A stretch of DNA of 64,000 bases from Leeuwenhoekiella parthenopeia (GCF_020782115.1 NZ_JAJGMW010000018.1:31837-95836), one strand, 5' to 3'; shown: positions 10,017 to 19,615, numbered from the stretch's first letter. The notes: generated by a model not told the origin, from the sequence alone. Numbers and translations are program-made.

Positions 10017-11699
10017 CTACATTTCGTCTGTCACACAACCTTTAGAAGCTGACGAGACCGTTTTAGCATATTTATAAAGTGCCCCGCGCTCAAATCTAAG
10101 TTTTGGAGCTGTCCATTTTGATCTTCTTTTTTCTAACTCTTCGTCAGAAATTTCAATATTGATTGTATTCTTAACCGCGTCAATAGCAATGATATCGCCA
10201 TTTTCAACCAGTGCGATGTTACCCCCTACCTGAGCTTCGGGAGATACGTGACCCACCACAAAACCGTGAGAACCTCCGGAGAAGCGACCATCCGTAATAA
10301 GAGCCACATCTTTACCTAAACCGGCTCCCATAATGAAGGAAGTAGGCTTCAGCATTTCGGGCATACCGGGTCCACCTTTTGGTCCTTCGTAGCGAATGAT
10401 CACCACATCACCTTTTTTAACCTTACCGTTTTTGATGCCCTCATTCACCGCTGCTTCACTGTCAAAAACATTGGCAGTTCCCCTAAACTCCAGACCTTCT
10501 TTTCCGGTGATTTTAGCAACAGCACCTTCGGTGGCGAGGTTACCAAAAAGAATACGGATGTGACCGCTATCTTTTATTGGCTTGTCTAAAGTGCGTACGA
10601 TGTCCTGACCGTCGATCAGATTGGGTACGTCTTTCAGGTTTTCAGCCAAAGTCTTTCCGGTTACAGTAAGACAGTCGCCGTGCAGCATGTCGTTATCCAG
10701 CATATACTTCAGCACACCGGGAATTCCGCCTACTCCGTGCAAATCTTCCATCGAGTATCTTCCGCTAGGCTTTAAGTCAGCCAAAAGCGGGGTGTTATCG
10801 CTGATTTTCTGGAAATCTTTCAGCGTAAATTCAACCTGTGCTGCTTTGGCTATTGCCAAAAAGTGAAGCACTGCGTTGGTAGAACCTCCCAAAACAGTTA
10901 CCAGCCTAAACGCATTTTCAAGCGATTTGCGGGTAACGATATCTGAAGGTTTAATATTTTTTTCTAAAAGCAGTTTAAGCGCCTCACCGGCCTTTACACA
11001 TTCCTGCTCTTTAATATTACTGTCTGTAACCGCAGGGTTTGAAGAGTTAAACGGAAGCGACATACCTAAAGCCTCAATCGCTGAAGCCATCGTGTTTGCC
11101 GTGTACATACCGCCACAGGCACCCGCACCGGGGCAGGCTTTGTGTACCACTTCTTTGTATTCGTTCTCGTCGATGGTTCCGGCTACTTTTTGACCATACG
11201 CTTCAAAAGCCGAAATGATATCGAGTTTTTTTCCATTATGACAACCGGAAGCGATGGTACCACCGTACACCAATATCGACGGACGATTTAAACGCAACTG
11301 CGCCATCAGTGCACCCGGCATATTCTTGTCGCAACCTACCACAGTCACAAGACCGTCGTAGCTCATCGCCTGCATCACCGTCTCAATAGAGTCTGCAATG
11401 ATGTCGCGCGAAGGCAGCGAAAAACGCATTCCCGGAGTCCCGTTTGAGATCCCGTCGCTTACGCCAATTGTATTAAAAATTAAGCCCACCATATCGGCCT
11501 GCTCAGCACCTTTTTTGACGTGAGTCGCCAAATCATTGAGGTGCATATTACAGGGATTGCCCTCATAACCGGTACTTGCGATACCGATAAAGGGTTTTTT
11601 CAAATCTTCATCGGTCAGACCGATGGCGTGTAGCATTGCCTGTGCTGCCGGCAATGTGGGATCCTGAGTAACAGTTTTACTGTATTTATTCAATTCCAT
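10017..11699 (-). CDS. ilvD: Dihydroxy-acid dehydratase
   Basis: Fe-S enzyme dehydrating the dihydroxy acids to the 2-oxo acids of Val and Ile. Cluster cysteines are visible in [13 protein letters not shown] (near residue 120) and [18 protein letters not shown] (near 190), and the substrate loop [14 protein letters not shown] is present. Its 560 aa is normal. It is the first enzyme gene of the ilv operon, about 180 nt downstream of an attenuator terminator, so its expression should be set by that element. Confidence 0.95.
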   Translation of the reverse strand: MELNKYSKTVTQDPTLPAAQAMLHAIGLTDEDLKKPFIGIASTGYEGNPCNMHLNDLATHVKKGAEQADMVGLIFNTIGVSDGISNGTPGMRFSLPSRDIIADSIETVMQAMSYDGLVTVVGCDKNMPGALMAQLRLNRPSILVYGGTIASGCHNGKKLDIISAFEAYGQKVAGTIDENEYKEVVHKACPGAGACGGMYTANTMASAIEALGMSLPFNSSNPAVTDSNIKEQECVKAGEALKLLLEKNIKPSDIVTRKSLENAFRLVTVLGGSTNAVLHFLAIAKAAQVEFTLKDFQKISDNTPLLADLKPSGRYSMEDLHGVGGIPGVLKYMLDNDMLHGDCLTVTGKTLAENLKDVPNLIDGQDIVRTLDKPIKDSGHIRILFGNLATEGAVAKITGKEGLEFRGTANVFDSEAAVNEGIKNGKVKKGDVVIIRYEGPKGGPGMPEMLKPTSFIMGAGLGKDVALITDGRFSGGSHGFVVGHVSPEAQVGGNIALVENGDIIAIDAVKNTINIEISDEELEKRRSKWTAPKLRFERGALYKYAKTVSSASKGCVTDEM

Positions 11700-11883
11700 T
11701 AGTATAATTCTAAGTCGAAATTAGTTATTCATTCATTTTAATAGCTTTAGTCTTAAAAACCTTTGGATATACCAAAAAATCTTAAAAACTAATTAAAAAA
11801 CTGATTTACAGATACTTGAATACAAAATACTACTATGTTCAATACTGCAAAAAAGCTTGTTTTGGTTTGAAAAAAAAGCGGTC
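11700..11883 (-). promoter_or_regulatory. ilvD 5' untranslated region after the attenuator
   Basis: 184 nt of A/T-rich sequence between the attenuator T-run and the ilvD start codon. I see no further ORF or strong hairpin in it. Confidence 0.4.
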
Positions 11884-11915
11884 AAAAAAAAACCTCCCGG
11901 CCGGCGGAAGGTTTT
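11884..11915 (-). terminator. ilv attenuator terminator
   Basis: On the minus strand AAAACCT pairs with AGGTTTT; after one mismatch CCG pairs with CGG, with a GC-rich loop, followed by nine T. It lies between the ilv leader peptide and ilvD on the same strand. With no gene ending here, it works as an attenuator rather than an end-of-gene terminator. TTCCGC in its 5' arm (11904-11909) can pair instead with GCGGAA at 11932-11937, which is the antiterminator. Confidence 0.85.
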
Positions 11916-11928
11916 GAGTTAATATACA

Positions 11929-11969
11929 CCGTTCCGCATCAAGCTTGCCTGATGACACGAATAGAACGG
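11929..11969 (-). promoter_or_regulatory. ilv leader pause/anti-antiterminator hairpin
   Basis: CCGTTC (11964-11969) pairs with GAACGG (11929-11934), and inside it CATCA pairs with TGATG. The hairpin covers the Ile/Val codons and the leader stop. Its 3' arm overlaps the GCGGAA antiterminator strand (11932-11937), so the two folds exclude each other. Confidence 0.65.
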
Positions 11970-11992
11970 ATGATTACCACTTGTTTTTTCAT
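11939..11992 (-). CDS. Branched-chain amino acid operon leader peptide (17 aa)
   Basis: ATG at 11992, TGA at 11939-11941; peptide MKKQVVIIRSIRVIRQA. Seven of 17 residues are Val or Ile, including the run VVII, as expected for a ribosome-stalling sensor of charged tRNA-Val and tRNA-Ile. It is on the ilv strand, 24 nt before the terminator stem, with pause, antiterminator and terminator arms correctly ordered. Leu codons are absent, which fits an operon without leu genes. Confidence 0.8.
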   Translation of the reverse strand: MKKQVVIIRSIRVIRQA

Positions 11993-12161
11993 ACGCTGTA
12001 AAACTATTTATTAATTGGCGTTTAGCCTTGGCAAAAGCCGAAAAAGAGCGCTATCGGCGTAATTTTTCAAAATCAACTATTTTAAGACCGCTTTAAGAGG
12101 ATTCTGTTAGCAGAACTGAAGTGGTTTTGTACTTTTAGTGCAAATTTTAAAACACATTTTC

Positions 12162-13148
12162 ATGAACTATCGCACATTAGGTAAAACCAACCTTAAAATT
12201 TCTGAACTATCACTGGGTACATGGCAGGTAGGCGGTAAATGGGGCTCGGGTTTTGACGACGCTCACGCCGAAAAAATAATCCATAGTGCAATCGATAGCG
12301 GAGTTAATTTTATTGACACCGCAGACGTTTATGAAAACGGAATGAGCGAAGCCGCTGTAGGCCGTGTGGTTCGCAGCAGAAAAGAAAACGTTTATGTGGC
12401 GACCAAGTGCGGGCGGCAGATCAATCCGCACGTGGATGCAGGTTATACACCAAAAGCGCTACGCAAATTTGTGGAAGACAGTCTTAAAAATACCGGACTG
12501 GAACGTCTCGATCTCATACAACTGCACTGCCCTCCTACCGATACCTATTACAGACCGGAGATTTTCGGTCTTTTTGACGATTTGAAAAAGGAAGGAAAAA
12601 TCGCAAACCTGGGCGTTAGCGTTGAGAAAGTAGAAGAAGGTATCAAAGCGATGCAATACGACAACGTTACCACCGTGCAAATCATCTTTAACCTGTTTAG
12701 ACAGCGTCCGGCGGAGTTATTCTTTCGCGAAGCGGAAAAAAATAATGTAGGTGTGATTGTGCGGGTGCCACTCGCCAGCGGTCTCCTTACCGGAAAGTTT
12801 GATAAAAACACTTCTTTTGAGGCGGAAGACCATCGTAATTTCAACAGGGATGGCGAAGCTTTTGATAAAGGCGAAACCTTTTCAGGTGTTGATTACGAGA
12901 AAGGAATCGAAGCGGTAAATGAATTGAAACAACTATTTCCGGATACTGACAATCTCGCTCCAATCGCACTGCAATGGATATTACAATATCCGGAAGTAAG
13001 CACCATCATCCCCGGTGCCTCTAAAGAAGAGCATTTGATGTCTAACCTTTCTGCCCTAGACCGAAAAAAATTGACTCAGGCGCAAATCAAAAAGATGAAT
13101 GGCATTTATAAAGAGTACATCAAAGCTGATGTGCACCAGAGGTGGTAA
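12162..13148 (+). CDS. Aldo/keto reductase
   Basis: NADPH-dependent oxidoreductase of the AKR (TIM-barrel) family, 328 aa. The catalytic tetrad is seen in FIDTADVYENG (Asp, Tyr), VATKCG (Lys) and LIQLHCPP (His); the cofactor-phosphate region IIPGASKEEHLMSNLSA is near the C-terminus. I use the ATG at 12162 (MNYRTLGKTNLKIS), the usual start in the family, rather than an upstream in-frame ATG at 12138. It is divergent from the ilv operon. The substrate is unknown. Confidence 0.9.
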   Translation: MNYRTLGKTNLKISELSLGTWQVGGKWGSGFDDAHAEKIIHSAIDSGVNFIDTADVYENGMSEAAVGRVVRSRKENVYVATKCGRQINPHVDAGYTPKALRKFVEDSLKNTGLERLDLIQLHCPPTDTYYRPEIFGLFDDLKKEGKIANLGVSVEKVEEGIKAMQYDNVTTVQIIFNLFRQRPAELFFREAEKNNVGVIVRVPLASGLLTGKFDKNTSFEAEDHRNFNRDGEAFDKGETFSGVDYEKGIEAVNELKQLFPDTDNLAPIALQWILQYPEVSTIIPGASKEEHLMSNLSALDRKKLTQAQIKKMNGIYKEYIKADVHQRW

Positions 13149-13294
13149 ATTCAAATATTATTATTTCTATTTTTATTAATATTAGGTTTAAAGCTGAAGT
13201 TTGAATAGTTGGAAGGTGGACAAATAAATGCATTGTTTATTGTTCTCAATTCTCAAAAACAACTCCGTATTTCTAATTTCGTATTTTCGATTTT

Positions 13295-13768
13295 TTACTC
13301 CAGGATTTTGCCATATTTGGTTAAATCGGGAGAAAAGCCCAGAGACTTGTAGAGTTTTCGGGCTTTTTTGTTGTCGTCAAAGACGTTAAGGGTAAGCAGT
13401 TTGTAACCGCAGTCTTTGGTCCATTCTTCGGCTTTTGCCATCAGCATTTTACCAATTCCACGGCCACGGGCATCAGGCGAAACGATGATGTCCGCAATAT
13501 GACCGTGGGGTTCGCGATGGTAATAATCGGTACCTATTTCCAGAAAGATAAAACCGAGTTGCTGTTTGGTTGCGACATCTTCAGCAATAAAAATGGCATT
13601 GTCTTCACTCCCGTCGTGAATCTCCGATTTTAATATTCGCTGATCAATATCAAGCATCACATCGGGATCGCGCCAATGGGGCAGCTCCGGGTCAGCCAGG
13701 CTGGGCAACAAATTCAAAATAAAATCAGTATCGCTTTTTTTTACGCGGCGTATGTTAATATCGGGCAT
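13295..13768 (-). CDS. GNAT-family N-acetyltransferase
   Basis: 157 aa, a single GNAT domain. The acetyl-CoA loop is VSPDARGRGIGKMLMAKAEEW (about residues 92-112) and the C-terminal strand-helix is LTLNVFDDNKKARKLYKSLGF. The ARGRGIGK loop and NxKARxLYxxxGF ending are classic. The substrate is not identifiable, and it stands alone between repeats and the aldo/keto reductase. Confidence 0.85.
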   Translation of the reverse strand: MPDINIRRVKKSDTDFILNLLPSLADPELPHWRDPDVMLDIDQRILKSEIHDGSEDNAIFIAEDVATKQQLGFIFLEIGTDYYHREPHGHIADIIVSPDARGRGIGKMLMAKAEEWTKDCGYKLLTLNVFDDNKKARKLYKSLGFSPDLTKYGKILE

Positions 13769-13832
13769 GCTTTTTAGGTTTAGGGTGTTTAATGGTTAAA
13801 AGATATACTTTTTAGGGAAGAGTTGAAAGGAG

Positions 13833-13995
13833 GAATCGTGGAATCGTGGAATCGTGGAATCGTTGAATCGTTGAATCGTTGAATCGTTGAATCGTTGAAT
13901 CGTTGAATCGTAAGAAATGAATTCCTTATTTCTTATTCCTTATTCCTTATTTCTTATTCCTTATTCCTTTTTCCTTATTCTTTGTTCTATATTCT
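13833..13995. repeat. Intergenic 8-bp tandem repeats and TTATTCCT-type low-complexity tract
   Basis: Roughly ten consecutive copies of an 8-bp unit run GGAATCGT then TGAATCGT (about 13835-13910). They are followed by degenerate TTCCTTATTTCTTATTCC repeats and two copies of ATTCTTTGTTCTAT (to about 13995). The first part reappears inverted at 17694-17716. It is non-coding, with no spacer structure. Confidence 0.85.
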
Positions 13996-14053
13996 TTGTT
14001 CTATATTCTTTAATTCTCCTGAGAAAATAACTCCTCCTTCTACTTTCATATTA

Positions 14054-15406
14054 CTATTTAAAATAAACCGTTTTTTTATTGACAAACTCCTGAATTCCGT
14101 CTGCGGAAAGTTCGCGGCCATAACCGGAAATCTTGGTGCCGCCAAAAGGCAAACGCGGATCGCTTTTCACAAGTTCGTTGACAAACACGGCCCCGTCTTC
14201 AAATTGAGGAACGAGTTTTTTAGCACGCTTCTTATCTTCAGTAAAAATGGAAACACCCAGACCAAATGCGGATTGATTGACCAGGTCTACCGCTTCTTCT
14301 TCGGTTTTAAAAGTCGTGATGCCAATTACCGGACCGAAAGTTTCCTCTTTAAACAGGGACATTTCGGGAGTAACACCGGTAACAACGGTAGGTTCAAAAT
14401 AGGCTTTATCCCGTTTCCCGCCAATGAGGATTTTAGCTCCGGCTTTAACGCTGGCCTGCAGTTGTTCTTCAAGTTCCTCAGCGAGATCGGGTCGCGCCAT
14501 CACCCCGATAAAGGTATCTTCCGCCATCGGATCGCCGCTTTTGAGTTCGCGTACGGCTTTAACGTATTTTTCGGTAAATGCTTCGGCAATATCCTCGTGT
14601 ACAAGCAAACGCTTACCCGCGATACAGCTTTGTCCCGTATTCTGAAAACGCGCCTGTACCGTGGTTTTCAGGGTTTCGTCCAGATCACAATCCTCAAAAA
14701 CCACCAGAGCATTACTGCCGCCGAGTTCGAGAACCGACTTTTTAATTTCGCTTCCGGCAGTTGCTGCAACAGCGCTACCGGCCGGTTTGCTTCCGGTGAG
14801 GGTAACCGCTTTGATTTTGGGATTTTTAATCACGTCGTCGATCTTTGAACTACTTAGGGGCATATGCGTAAAACAACCTTTAGGGAAGCCCGCCCGTTCA
14901 AAAACCTTTTGAATATTATCTGCACTGCGCATTACATTACTAGCGTGTTTCAGCACCCCGATATTACCCGCCATTAGAGCCGGAGCCGCAAAGCGAAAGA
15001 CCTGCCAGAATGGATAATTCCAGGGCATTACCGCAAGCACCACACCTATGGGCGCATAACTCACGTAGCTTTCTAAAGCATCGGTTTTAATGGTTTTGTC
15101 TGCCAGGTGACTTTCAGCGTGCTCGGCATAGTATTCACAAACCCAGGCGCATTTCTCAATCTCGGCGACTGACTGGCTGATGGGTTTTCCCATCTCGAGC
15201 GTCATGGTTTCAGCATATTCCTGTTTGTTCTTTTTGAGTTCGTCTGCCGCAGCCTGCATCAATTTACTGCGTTCAGTAAACGATGTTTTCCGCCAGGATA
15301 AGAACCGCTCGTGTGCTGCATCTATGGCATCTTCGGTTTGTTTTTTAGTGAATTCTTTGGTTTCAAATACAACCTCCTGATTGTAAGGATTTATAGACTG
15401 AATCAT
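14054..15406 (-). CDS. NAD(P)-dependent succinate-semialdehyde dehydrogenase
   Basis: Aldehyde dehydrogenase, 450 aa. It has the cofactor block MPWNYPFWQVFRFAAPALMAGN (128-149), the catalytic Glu in LELGG (E227) and Cys in NTGQSCIAGKR (C261). The short length and the FQNTGQSC/PFGGTKISGYGRELS pattern are typical of the bacterial SSADH (GabD/Sad-like) branch. The expected reaction is succinate semialdehyde to succinate. It is monocistronic, with no GABA genes nearby, so the physiological substrate is less certain than the family. Confidence 0.85.
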   Translation of the reverse strand: MIQSINPYNQEVVFETKEFTKKQTEDAIDAAHERFLSWRKTSFTERSKLMQAAADELKKNKQEYAETMTLEMGKPISQSVAEIEKCAWVCEYYAEHAESHLADKTIKTDALESYVSYAPIGVVLAVMPWNYPFWQVFRFAAPALMAGNIGVLKHASNVMRSADNIQKVFERAGFPKGCFTHMPLSSSKIDDVIKNPKIKAVTLTGSKPAGSAVAATAGSEIKKSVLELGGSNALVVFEDCDLDETLKTTVQARFQNTGQSCIAGKRLLVHEDIAEAFTEKYVKAVRELKSGDPMAEDTFIGVMARPDLAEELEEQLQASVKAGAKILIGGKRDKAYFEPTVVTGVTPEMSLFKEETFGPVIGITTFKTEEEAVDLVNQSAFGLGVSIFTEDKKRAKKLVPQFEDGAVFVNELVKSDPRLPFGGTKISGYGRELSADGIQEFVNKKTVYFK

Positions 15407-15623
15407 AGTATTTATGCGAATATTTTCCTTAAAGTTAGCAACCGCAGGCTAAAGCCGGGGGCGGATTAAGAGCACTTTAACGGAACATCCCATCCCGGCC
15501 TTCCCTTCAAAAGAAAGCAGATTGAATGTCAAGGAGGTTAGTTTGTTTATAAGTCGTTTACAACTCTTTTGGCATCGTACTTGAAGCGTTTGATATAATT
15601 GTAATTTTAGAAAACTTCACTTT

Positions 15624-16031
15624 ATGGAAACCCGGGATACCCAGTTACTTGCGTTAAGACCTTCAATTCCATCGGCTCAGGTAAACGACTCGATGAGCGC
15701 TGACGAGCAATTTCAAAACGGTACACTCAGACCGGTGGTTAAATTGCAAAACGACCTGCTTCTGGAAGCTTTTCGCAACTACATCGCCAAGCATAAAAAT
15801 GTGTTTTACAACCTGACCATTGAGCGCCGTATGAATTACATCGAAAATGCGATTCAGAAAGACATCAAGTTTAGAAACAGTTTAAAGGGAATGGTGATTG
15901 GCCAGTTTACGGTTGAGGAATACCGCAGCTACATTCAAAATTCGTCTGCGCTAAACAAACGTATGATGAATCTGGTTAAGGAGCGTATTCAAAATAATAT
16001 TCAGCTGTTGGAAAAAGAGATGGCGGTGTAA
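15624..16031 (+). CDS. Conserved hypothetical protein, 135 aa
   Basis: I do not recognise an assigned function. The protein is hydrophilic and mostly helical, with a disordered N-terminus (residues 1-30) and a basic, coiled-coil-like C-terminal half (LNKRMMNLVKERIQNNIQLLEKEM). There is no signal peptide, membrane segment or cysteine. Good codon usage and an isolated plus-strand position with its own upstream region support a real gene. Confidence 0.7.
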   Translation: METRDTQLLALRPSIPSAQVNDSMSADEQFQNGTLRPVVKLQNDLLLEAFRNYIAKHKNVFYNLTIERRMNYIENAIQKDIKFRNSLKGMVIGQFTVEEYRSYIQNSSALNKRMMNLVKERIQNNIQLLEKEMAV

Positions 16032-16092
16032 GGGGGTTTTCAGTTGGCAGTCACACTGGGGAGACTTTAAAGAAGGAATTCTATTTGCTAAG

Positions 16093-16701
16093 CTATCTTT
16101 TTCCAAAAAAGTTCATATACTCAAATGATTTCATTAGTGTAGATTCGTATGGTGGGATTTCTAAACCATCCGACTCATTTTTAAAAAGCCACTCTTCCAG
16201 CTCTTTCAAGCTTAATGATTTACTTTCGTTGTGCGGGAAATAAAGTAATCTCCCGTCTTTAGTAAAGTAAAGGTTGCTCCTTAAATCTGCAGAATAATAG
16301 TTTACCTGCTTTTTATCAAACTTTGCAAGGCTAAAACCACTGGACCATTCCTGATTTTTCACACAACCATACTCATATATCTTTACTTCAATTTGATTGG
16401 GAAACTTTAATGGGTATTCATTTGAAATTTGAAATGTCAACTCAGTGGTGTAGCAATCAGGGGCTCCACAATCAGGAGCGTGCAGATCAAAAGGAAGGAC
16501 AAACTTCAGTTGATCCCCCTCATTTTTAACAAGCCCACCGATGTAATGCTCTTCGATAACTGTCCCGAATAAAAGTGTATCATTTTTGAATTTCAAAAGT
16601 TCGCTGCGTAACGAGTCTTGACGCATTTCAAAGCTTTCAACAGAAGATTGACAAAAGCAATTAGTACCTAGAACGCAAAGCAAAAAAACTAAAATTCGCA
16701 C
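16093..16701 (-). CDS. Exported hypothetical protein, 202 aa
   Basis: Function not recognised. The N-terminus MRILVFLLCVLGTNCFCQ looks like a signal peptide cleaved after Cys-Gln or a similar site. The mature part has cysteine-bearing segments (APDCGAPDCYTTELTF, YEYGCVKNQEWSSGF), suggesting disulfides in the periplasm or outside. Base composition is more A/T-rich than in the metabolic neighbours, which may mean an accessory gene. Confidence 0.65.
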   Translation of the reverse strand: MRILVFLLCVLGTNCFCQSSVESFEMRQDSLRSELLKFKNDTLLFGTVIEEHYIGGLVKNEGDQLKFVLPFDLHAPDCGAPDCYTTELTFQISNEYPLKFPNQIEVKIYEYGCVKNQEWSSGFSLAKFDKKQVNYYSADLRSNLYFTKDGRLLYFPHNESKSLSLKELEEWLFKNESDGLEIPPYESTLMKSFEYMNFFGKR

Positions 16702-16789
16702 TTCTTTTATTTTATAAAATGAACAGATTAAAGTATAATCTATTTTAACAATTAGCTCCTAAGTTAAAAACAAAAGCTCAATTAAGGAT

Positions 16790-17326
16790 TTATCCTTTAA
16801 GCTGATCCCGTACCTCCATCAAAGCATAACCCAATAAATTTTGACCTTTCCAAAGATTTGGATTCAAAACCCGCTCATCATCTTGAGCTAAACCAATACC
16901 CCAAATGGTATCAACCGGACTGGCTTCTATTAAAATGCGGTCGTTCGTATTTATCAAAAAAGTTGAGAGCTCTTTATTTTGAGAAAACTTATGGTAATTA
17001 CCCCGTACCACAATATCATAGCGCCTGTCTTCCCATACCTGCTGGTCAAAATTACGCACCTGTCTGCCTAATTCTTTTACTTTACCCGGTTTAGTACTGG
17101 AAATAATTTGGTTATAGATGTCGTGGTCCTTAAACAATAACGCCTTCTGCGCCATCATAAACTGCTCTGCATTATGATAGGTTACACCCTCGATCTCGAA
17201 TGAAATTTCATACCACTGACTAAAACAAGACTTGGTGACCGAATCGGATTTCTGATGTCCCCAGAAAAAGAGAAACTTGAGATTCTCACCAGAATCAAAA
17301 AGTTTGATAAGTTGGGCGTTATCCAT
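16790..17326 (-). CDS. NADAR-family (YbiA-like) N-glycosidase
   Basis: 178 aa spanning a complete NADAR domain. It has the N-terminal LKFLFFWGH, the substrate-pocket helix YHNAEQFMMAQKALLF, and ASPVDTIWGIGLAQDD followed by LWKGQNLLGYALMEVR, the signature end of the family. Family members such as YbiA hydrolyse the N-glycosidic bond of unstable riboflavin intermediates; others act on ADP-ribose-type substrates. Which applies here cannot be told. It follows a small membrane protein gene by 29 nt. Confidence 0.88.
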   Translation of the reverse strand: MDNAQLIKLFDSGENLKFLFFWGHQKSDSVTKSCFSQWYEISFEIEGVTYHNAEQFMMAQKALLFKDHDIYNQIISSTKPGKVKELGRQVRNFDQQVWEDRRYDIVVRGNYHKFSQNKELSTFLINTNDRILIEASPVDTIWGIGLAQDDERVLNPNLWKGQNLLGYALMEVRDQLKG

Positions 17327-17355
17327 AATTACAAAAAAACTGAATCACTAAATAG

Positions 17356-17535
17356 TTATAACGAATGAATTAAAACACCCCCAAACAATGCTAGTGCAAA
17401 AGCTCCAAAGGTGACTTTTTTCCATTTAACCGGAATCGTTTCACTTTTATAGACCCCGTATAGCCCAAGTGGAGGTACCAATATTAATAAGTATCCTACA
17501 ATATATCGGTTATACCATTTTTGCTTTGGTTCCAT
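17356..17535 (-). CDS. Small membrane protein, 59 aa
   Basis: An ATG at 17535 to TAA at 17356, just under common length limits. The peptide starts MEPKQKWYNRYIVGYLLILV and has two hydrophobic stretches (residues 12-27 and 42-58) separated by a charged loop KSETIPVKWKK. It reads as a two-span membrane protein with both ends on the same side. It lies 29 nt upstream of the NADAR gene and is probably co-transcribed. Function unknown. Confidence 0.6.
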   Translation of the reverse strand: MEPKQKWYNRYIVGYLLILVPPLGLYGVYKSETIPVKWKKVTFGAFALALFGGVLIHSL

Positions 17536-17693
17536 ATCGAGCTGTTTAATTTTTCAATTAGTCATAATCTAGGACTTTTCCGGAAAACATTACTCTCGAT
17601 GATGAAGTAATCTCAAATAATTTTTATTTTCCCTCTATAATTATCACTCGAAACAGGAATCGACAATCAGGAAATAGAAGAAAAAAAACAATT

Positions 17694-17729
17694 CCACGAT
17701 TCCACGATTCAACCTTTAAACGGTTAAAC
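17694..17729. repeat. Inverted copy of the GAATCGTG repeat
   Basis: ATTCCACGATTCCACGATTC at 17694 is the reverse complement of the 8-bp tandem repeat at about 13840. It continues into AACCTTTAAACGGTTAAAC, which resembles the TTAATGGTTAAAAG text flanking the first copy. It lies just past the ychF terminator. Confidence 0.7.
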
Positions 17730-17731
17730 AT

Positions 17732-17765
17732 AAAAAAATCCCTCCGGCATTGCTACCAAAGGGAT
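17732..17765 (-). terminator. ychF terminator
   Basis: Minus-strand hairpin AATCCC ... GGGATT with an 18-20 nt loop followed by seven T, about 60 nt after the ychF stop. Confidence 0.75.
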
Positions 17766-17824
17766 TCTTCAATTTTTATCAATTTCAGTATACTGCCAAC
17801 TGCGACTTCAGCCTGCAAACTGAA

Positions 17825-18919
17825 TTATACATTAAACAGGAAGTGCATGATATCGCCGTCCTTTACAATGTAATTCTTTCCTTCAACGCCCATTTTACCG
17901 GCTTCTTTTACTTTGGCTTCGCTCCCGTATTTTACGTAATCTTCATAGCCAATTACTTCGGCACGAATGAATCCCTTTTCAAAATCGGTATGAATCACTC
18001 CGGCAGCCTGTGGCGCGGTAGAACCGATGTTGATGGTCCAGGCACGCACTTCTTTGACACCTGCGGTGAAATAGGTTTGTTGCTTTAGTAATTTATAAGC
18101 AGCACGAATGAGCTTTGCCGAACCTGGTTCCTCAAGACCGATGTCCTGTAAGAACATTTGGCGTTCCTCGTAATCGTCGAGTTCGTTTATGTCTGCTTCG
18201 GTACCTACCGCAAGCACCAAAACTTCAGCATTTTCATCCTTAACCGCTTCGCGTACCTGCTCTACATAGGCGTTTCCGCTTACGGCAGAACCTTCATCTA
18301 CATTACACACGTACATTACCGGCTTATCTGTGATAAACTGCAAGGGCTTTACAAAGTCGGCATAATCATCATCTGAAAACTCCAGCGCACGAATCGATTT
18401 ACCCTGCTCCAGACCCTGCTTGATCCGGGTAAGTACGGCTTCTTCTTTCTGGGCATCTTTGTTTCCGGTTCGCGAAGCTTTCTTAACTTTTTCCAGCTTT
18501 TTCTCTACGGTTTCAAGATCTTTAAGCTGCAGCTCGATATCAATAGTTTCTTTATCGCGGATTGGATTTACCTTTCCGTCTACGTGAACAATATTATCGT
18601 TATCAAAACAACGCAATACGTGCAGGATGGCATCGGTCTCCCGGATGTTAGCCAAAAACTGGTTTCCCAGACCTTCTCCCTTGCTCGCTCCTTTTACCAG
18701 ACCGGCAATATCTACAATATCTACCGTAGCCGGAACCACACGCTCGGGTTTAACCAGCTCTTCAAGCTTAGACAAACGCGGATCAGGCACATTTACCACC
18801 CCTACGTTAGGCTCAATGGTACAAAACGGAAAGTTTGCACTCTGCGCTTTGGCATTAGACAAACAATTAAAAAGTGTTGATTTACCTACGTTAGGCAATC
18901 CTACGATACCTGCTTTCAT
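17825..18919 (-). CDS. ychF: Redox-regulated Obg-like ATPase YchF
   Basis: 364 aa, normal length. The P-loop [12 protein letters not shown] is at residues 6-17 and the Walker B region is [22 protein letters not shown]; NKxD is replaced by the family's altered motif (YVCNVDE), which explains ATP preference. The C-terminal TGS domain is [20 protein letters not shown]. In other bacteria it associates with ribosomes and is linked to stress responses. A TATATTTG promoter element on the minus strand lies about 20 nt upstream. Confidence 0.95.
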   Translation of the reverse strand: MKAGIVGLPNVGKSTLFNCLSNAKAQSANFPFCTIEPNVGVVNVPDPRLSKLEELVKPERVVPATVDIVDIAGLVKGASKGEGLGNQFLANIRETDAILHVLRCFDNDNIVHVDGKVNPIRDKETIDIELQLKDLETVEKKLEKVKKASRTGNKDAQKEEAVLTRIKQGLEQGKSIRALEFSDDDYADFVKPLQFITDKPVMYVCNVDEGSAVSGNAYVEQVREAVKDENAEVLVLAVGTEADINELDDYEERQMFLQDIGLEEPGSAKLIRAAYKLLKQQTYFTAGVKEVRAWTINIGSTAPQAAGVIHTDFEKGFIRAEVIGYEDYVKYGSEAKVKEAGKMGVEGKNYIVKDGDIMHFLFNV

Positions 18920-18939
18920 GTCGCTCGATTTTTGAGGCG

Positions 18940-18947
18940 CAAATATA
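18940..18947 (-). promoter_or_regulatory. ychF -7 promoter element
   Basis: Minus-strand TATATTTG is an exact match to the Bacteroidota TAnnTTTG consensus, 20 nt upstream of the ychF ATG. There is no exact TTG at -33. Confidence 0.55.
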
Positions 18948-19171
18948 GGAAGCTTCGTTAAAACTCAGCCCTATTAATTTAATAAGTGTTTTAAGAGGTT
19001 TGAAGTTGGATTTTGAGCAAGCTTTTCAAAGGTTTCGGTACTTCACATCATTGTACAAAATATCCATATAAATCGCTCTCAAATCTTTCCTTTCAGTCAG
19101 AGGAGACTATACCCGGTGTTACATATACGAACTCTGCTTAATCCTTTGGTTTTTGCTATGCCTCCAGGCAT
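18948..19171. other. Intergenic region between ychF and ferredoxin genes
   Basis: No ORF of note. It holds a TATTAATTTAATA palindrome (near 18971) and a small ATGCCT/AGGCAT hairpin (near 19159-19172) abutting the ferredoxin terminator. Nothing else is visible. Confidence 0.4.
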
Positions 19172-19198
19172 AAAAAAGCCCGGTAAAACCGGGCTTTC
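19172..19198 (-). terminator. Ferredoxin gene terminator
   Basis: Perfect 10-bp stem AAAGCCCGGT/ACCGGGCTTT with a three-base loop; T-run on the minus strand only. Confidence 0.85.
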
Positions 19199-19219
19199 GA
19201 TATAAATTTCAAATAAATT

Positions 19220-19615
<396 letters not shown>

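Noticed and set aside
13833..13920. CRISPR array
   Set aside because: The 8-bp units are directly adjacent with no spacers and no cas genes are nearby.
13982..14848. 288-codon plus-strand frame opposite succinate-semialdehyde dehydrogenase
   Set aside because: Lies antisense to a clearly real aldehyde dehydrogenase gene, begins in low-complexity repeat sequence and shows no recognisable domain.
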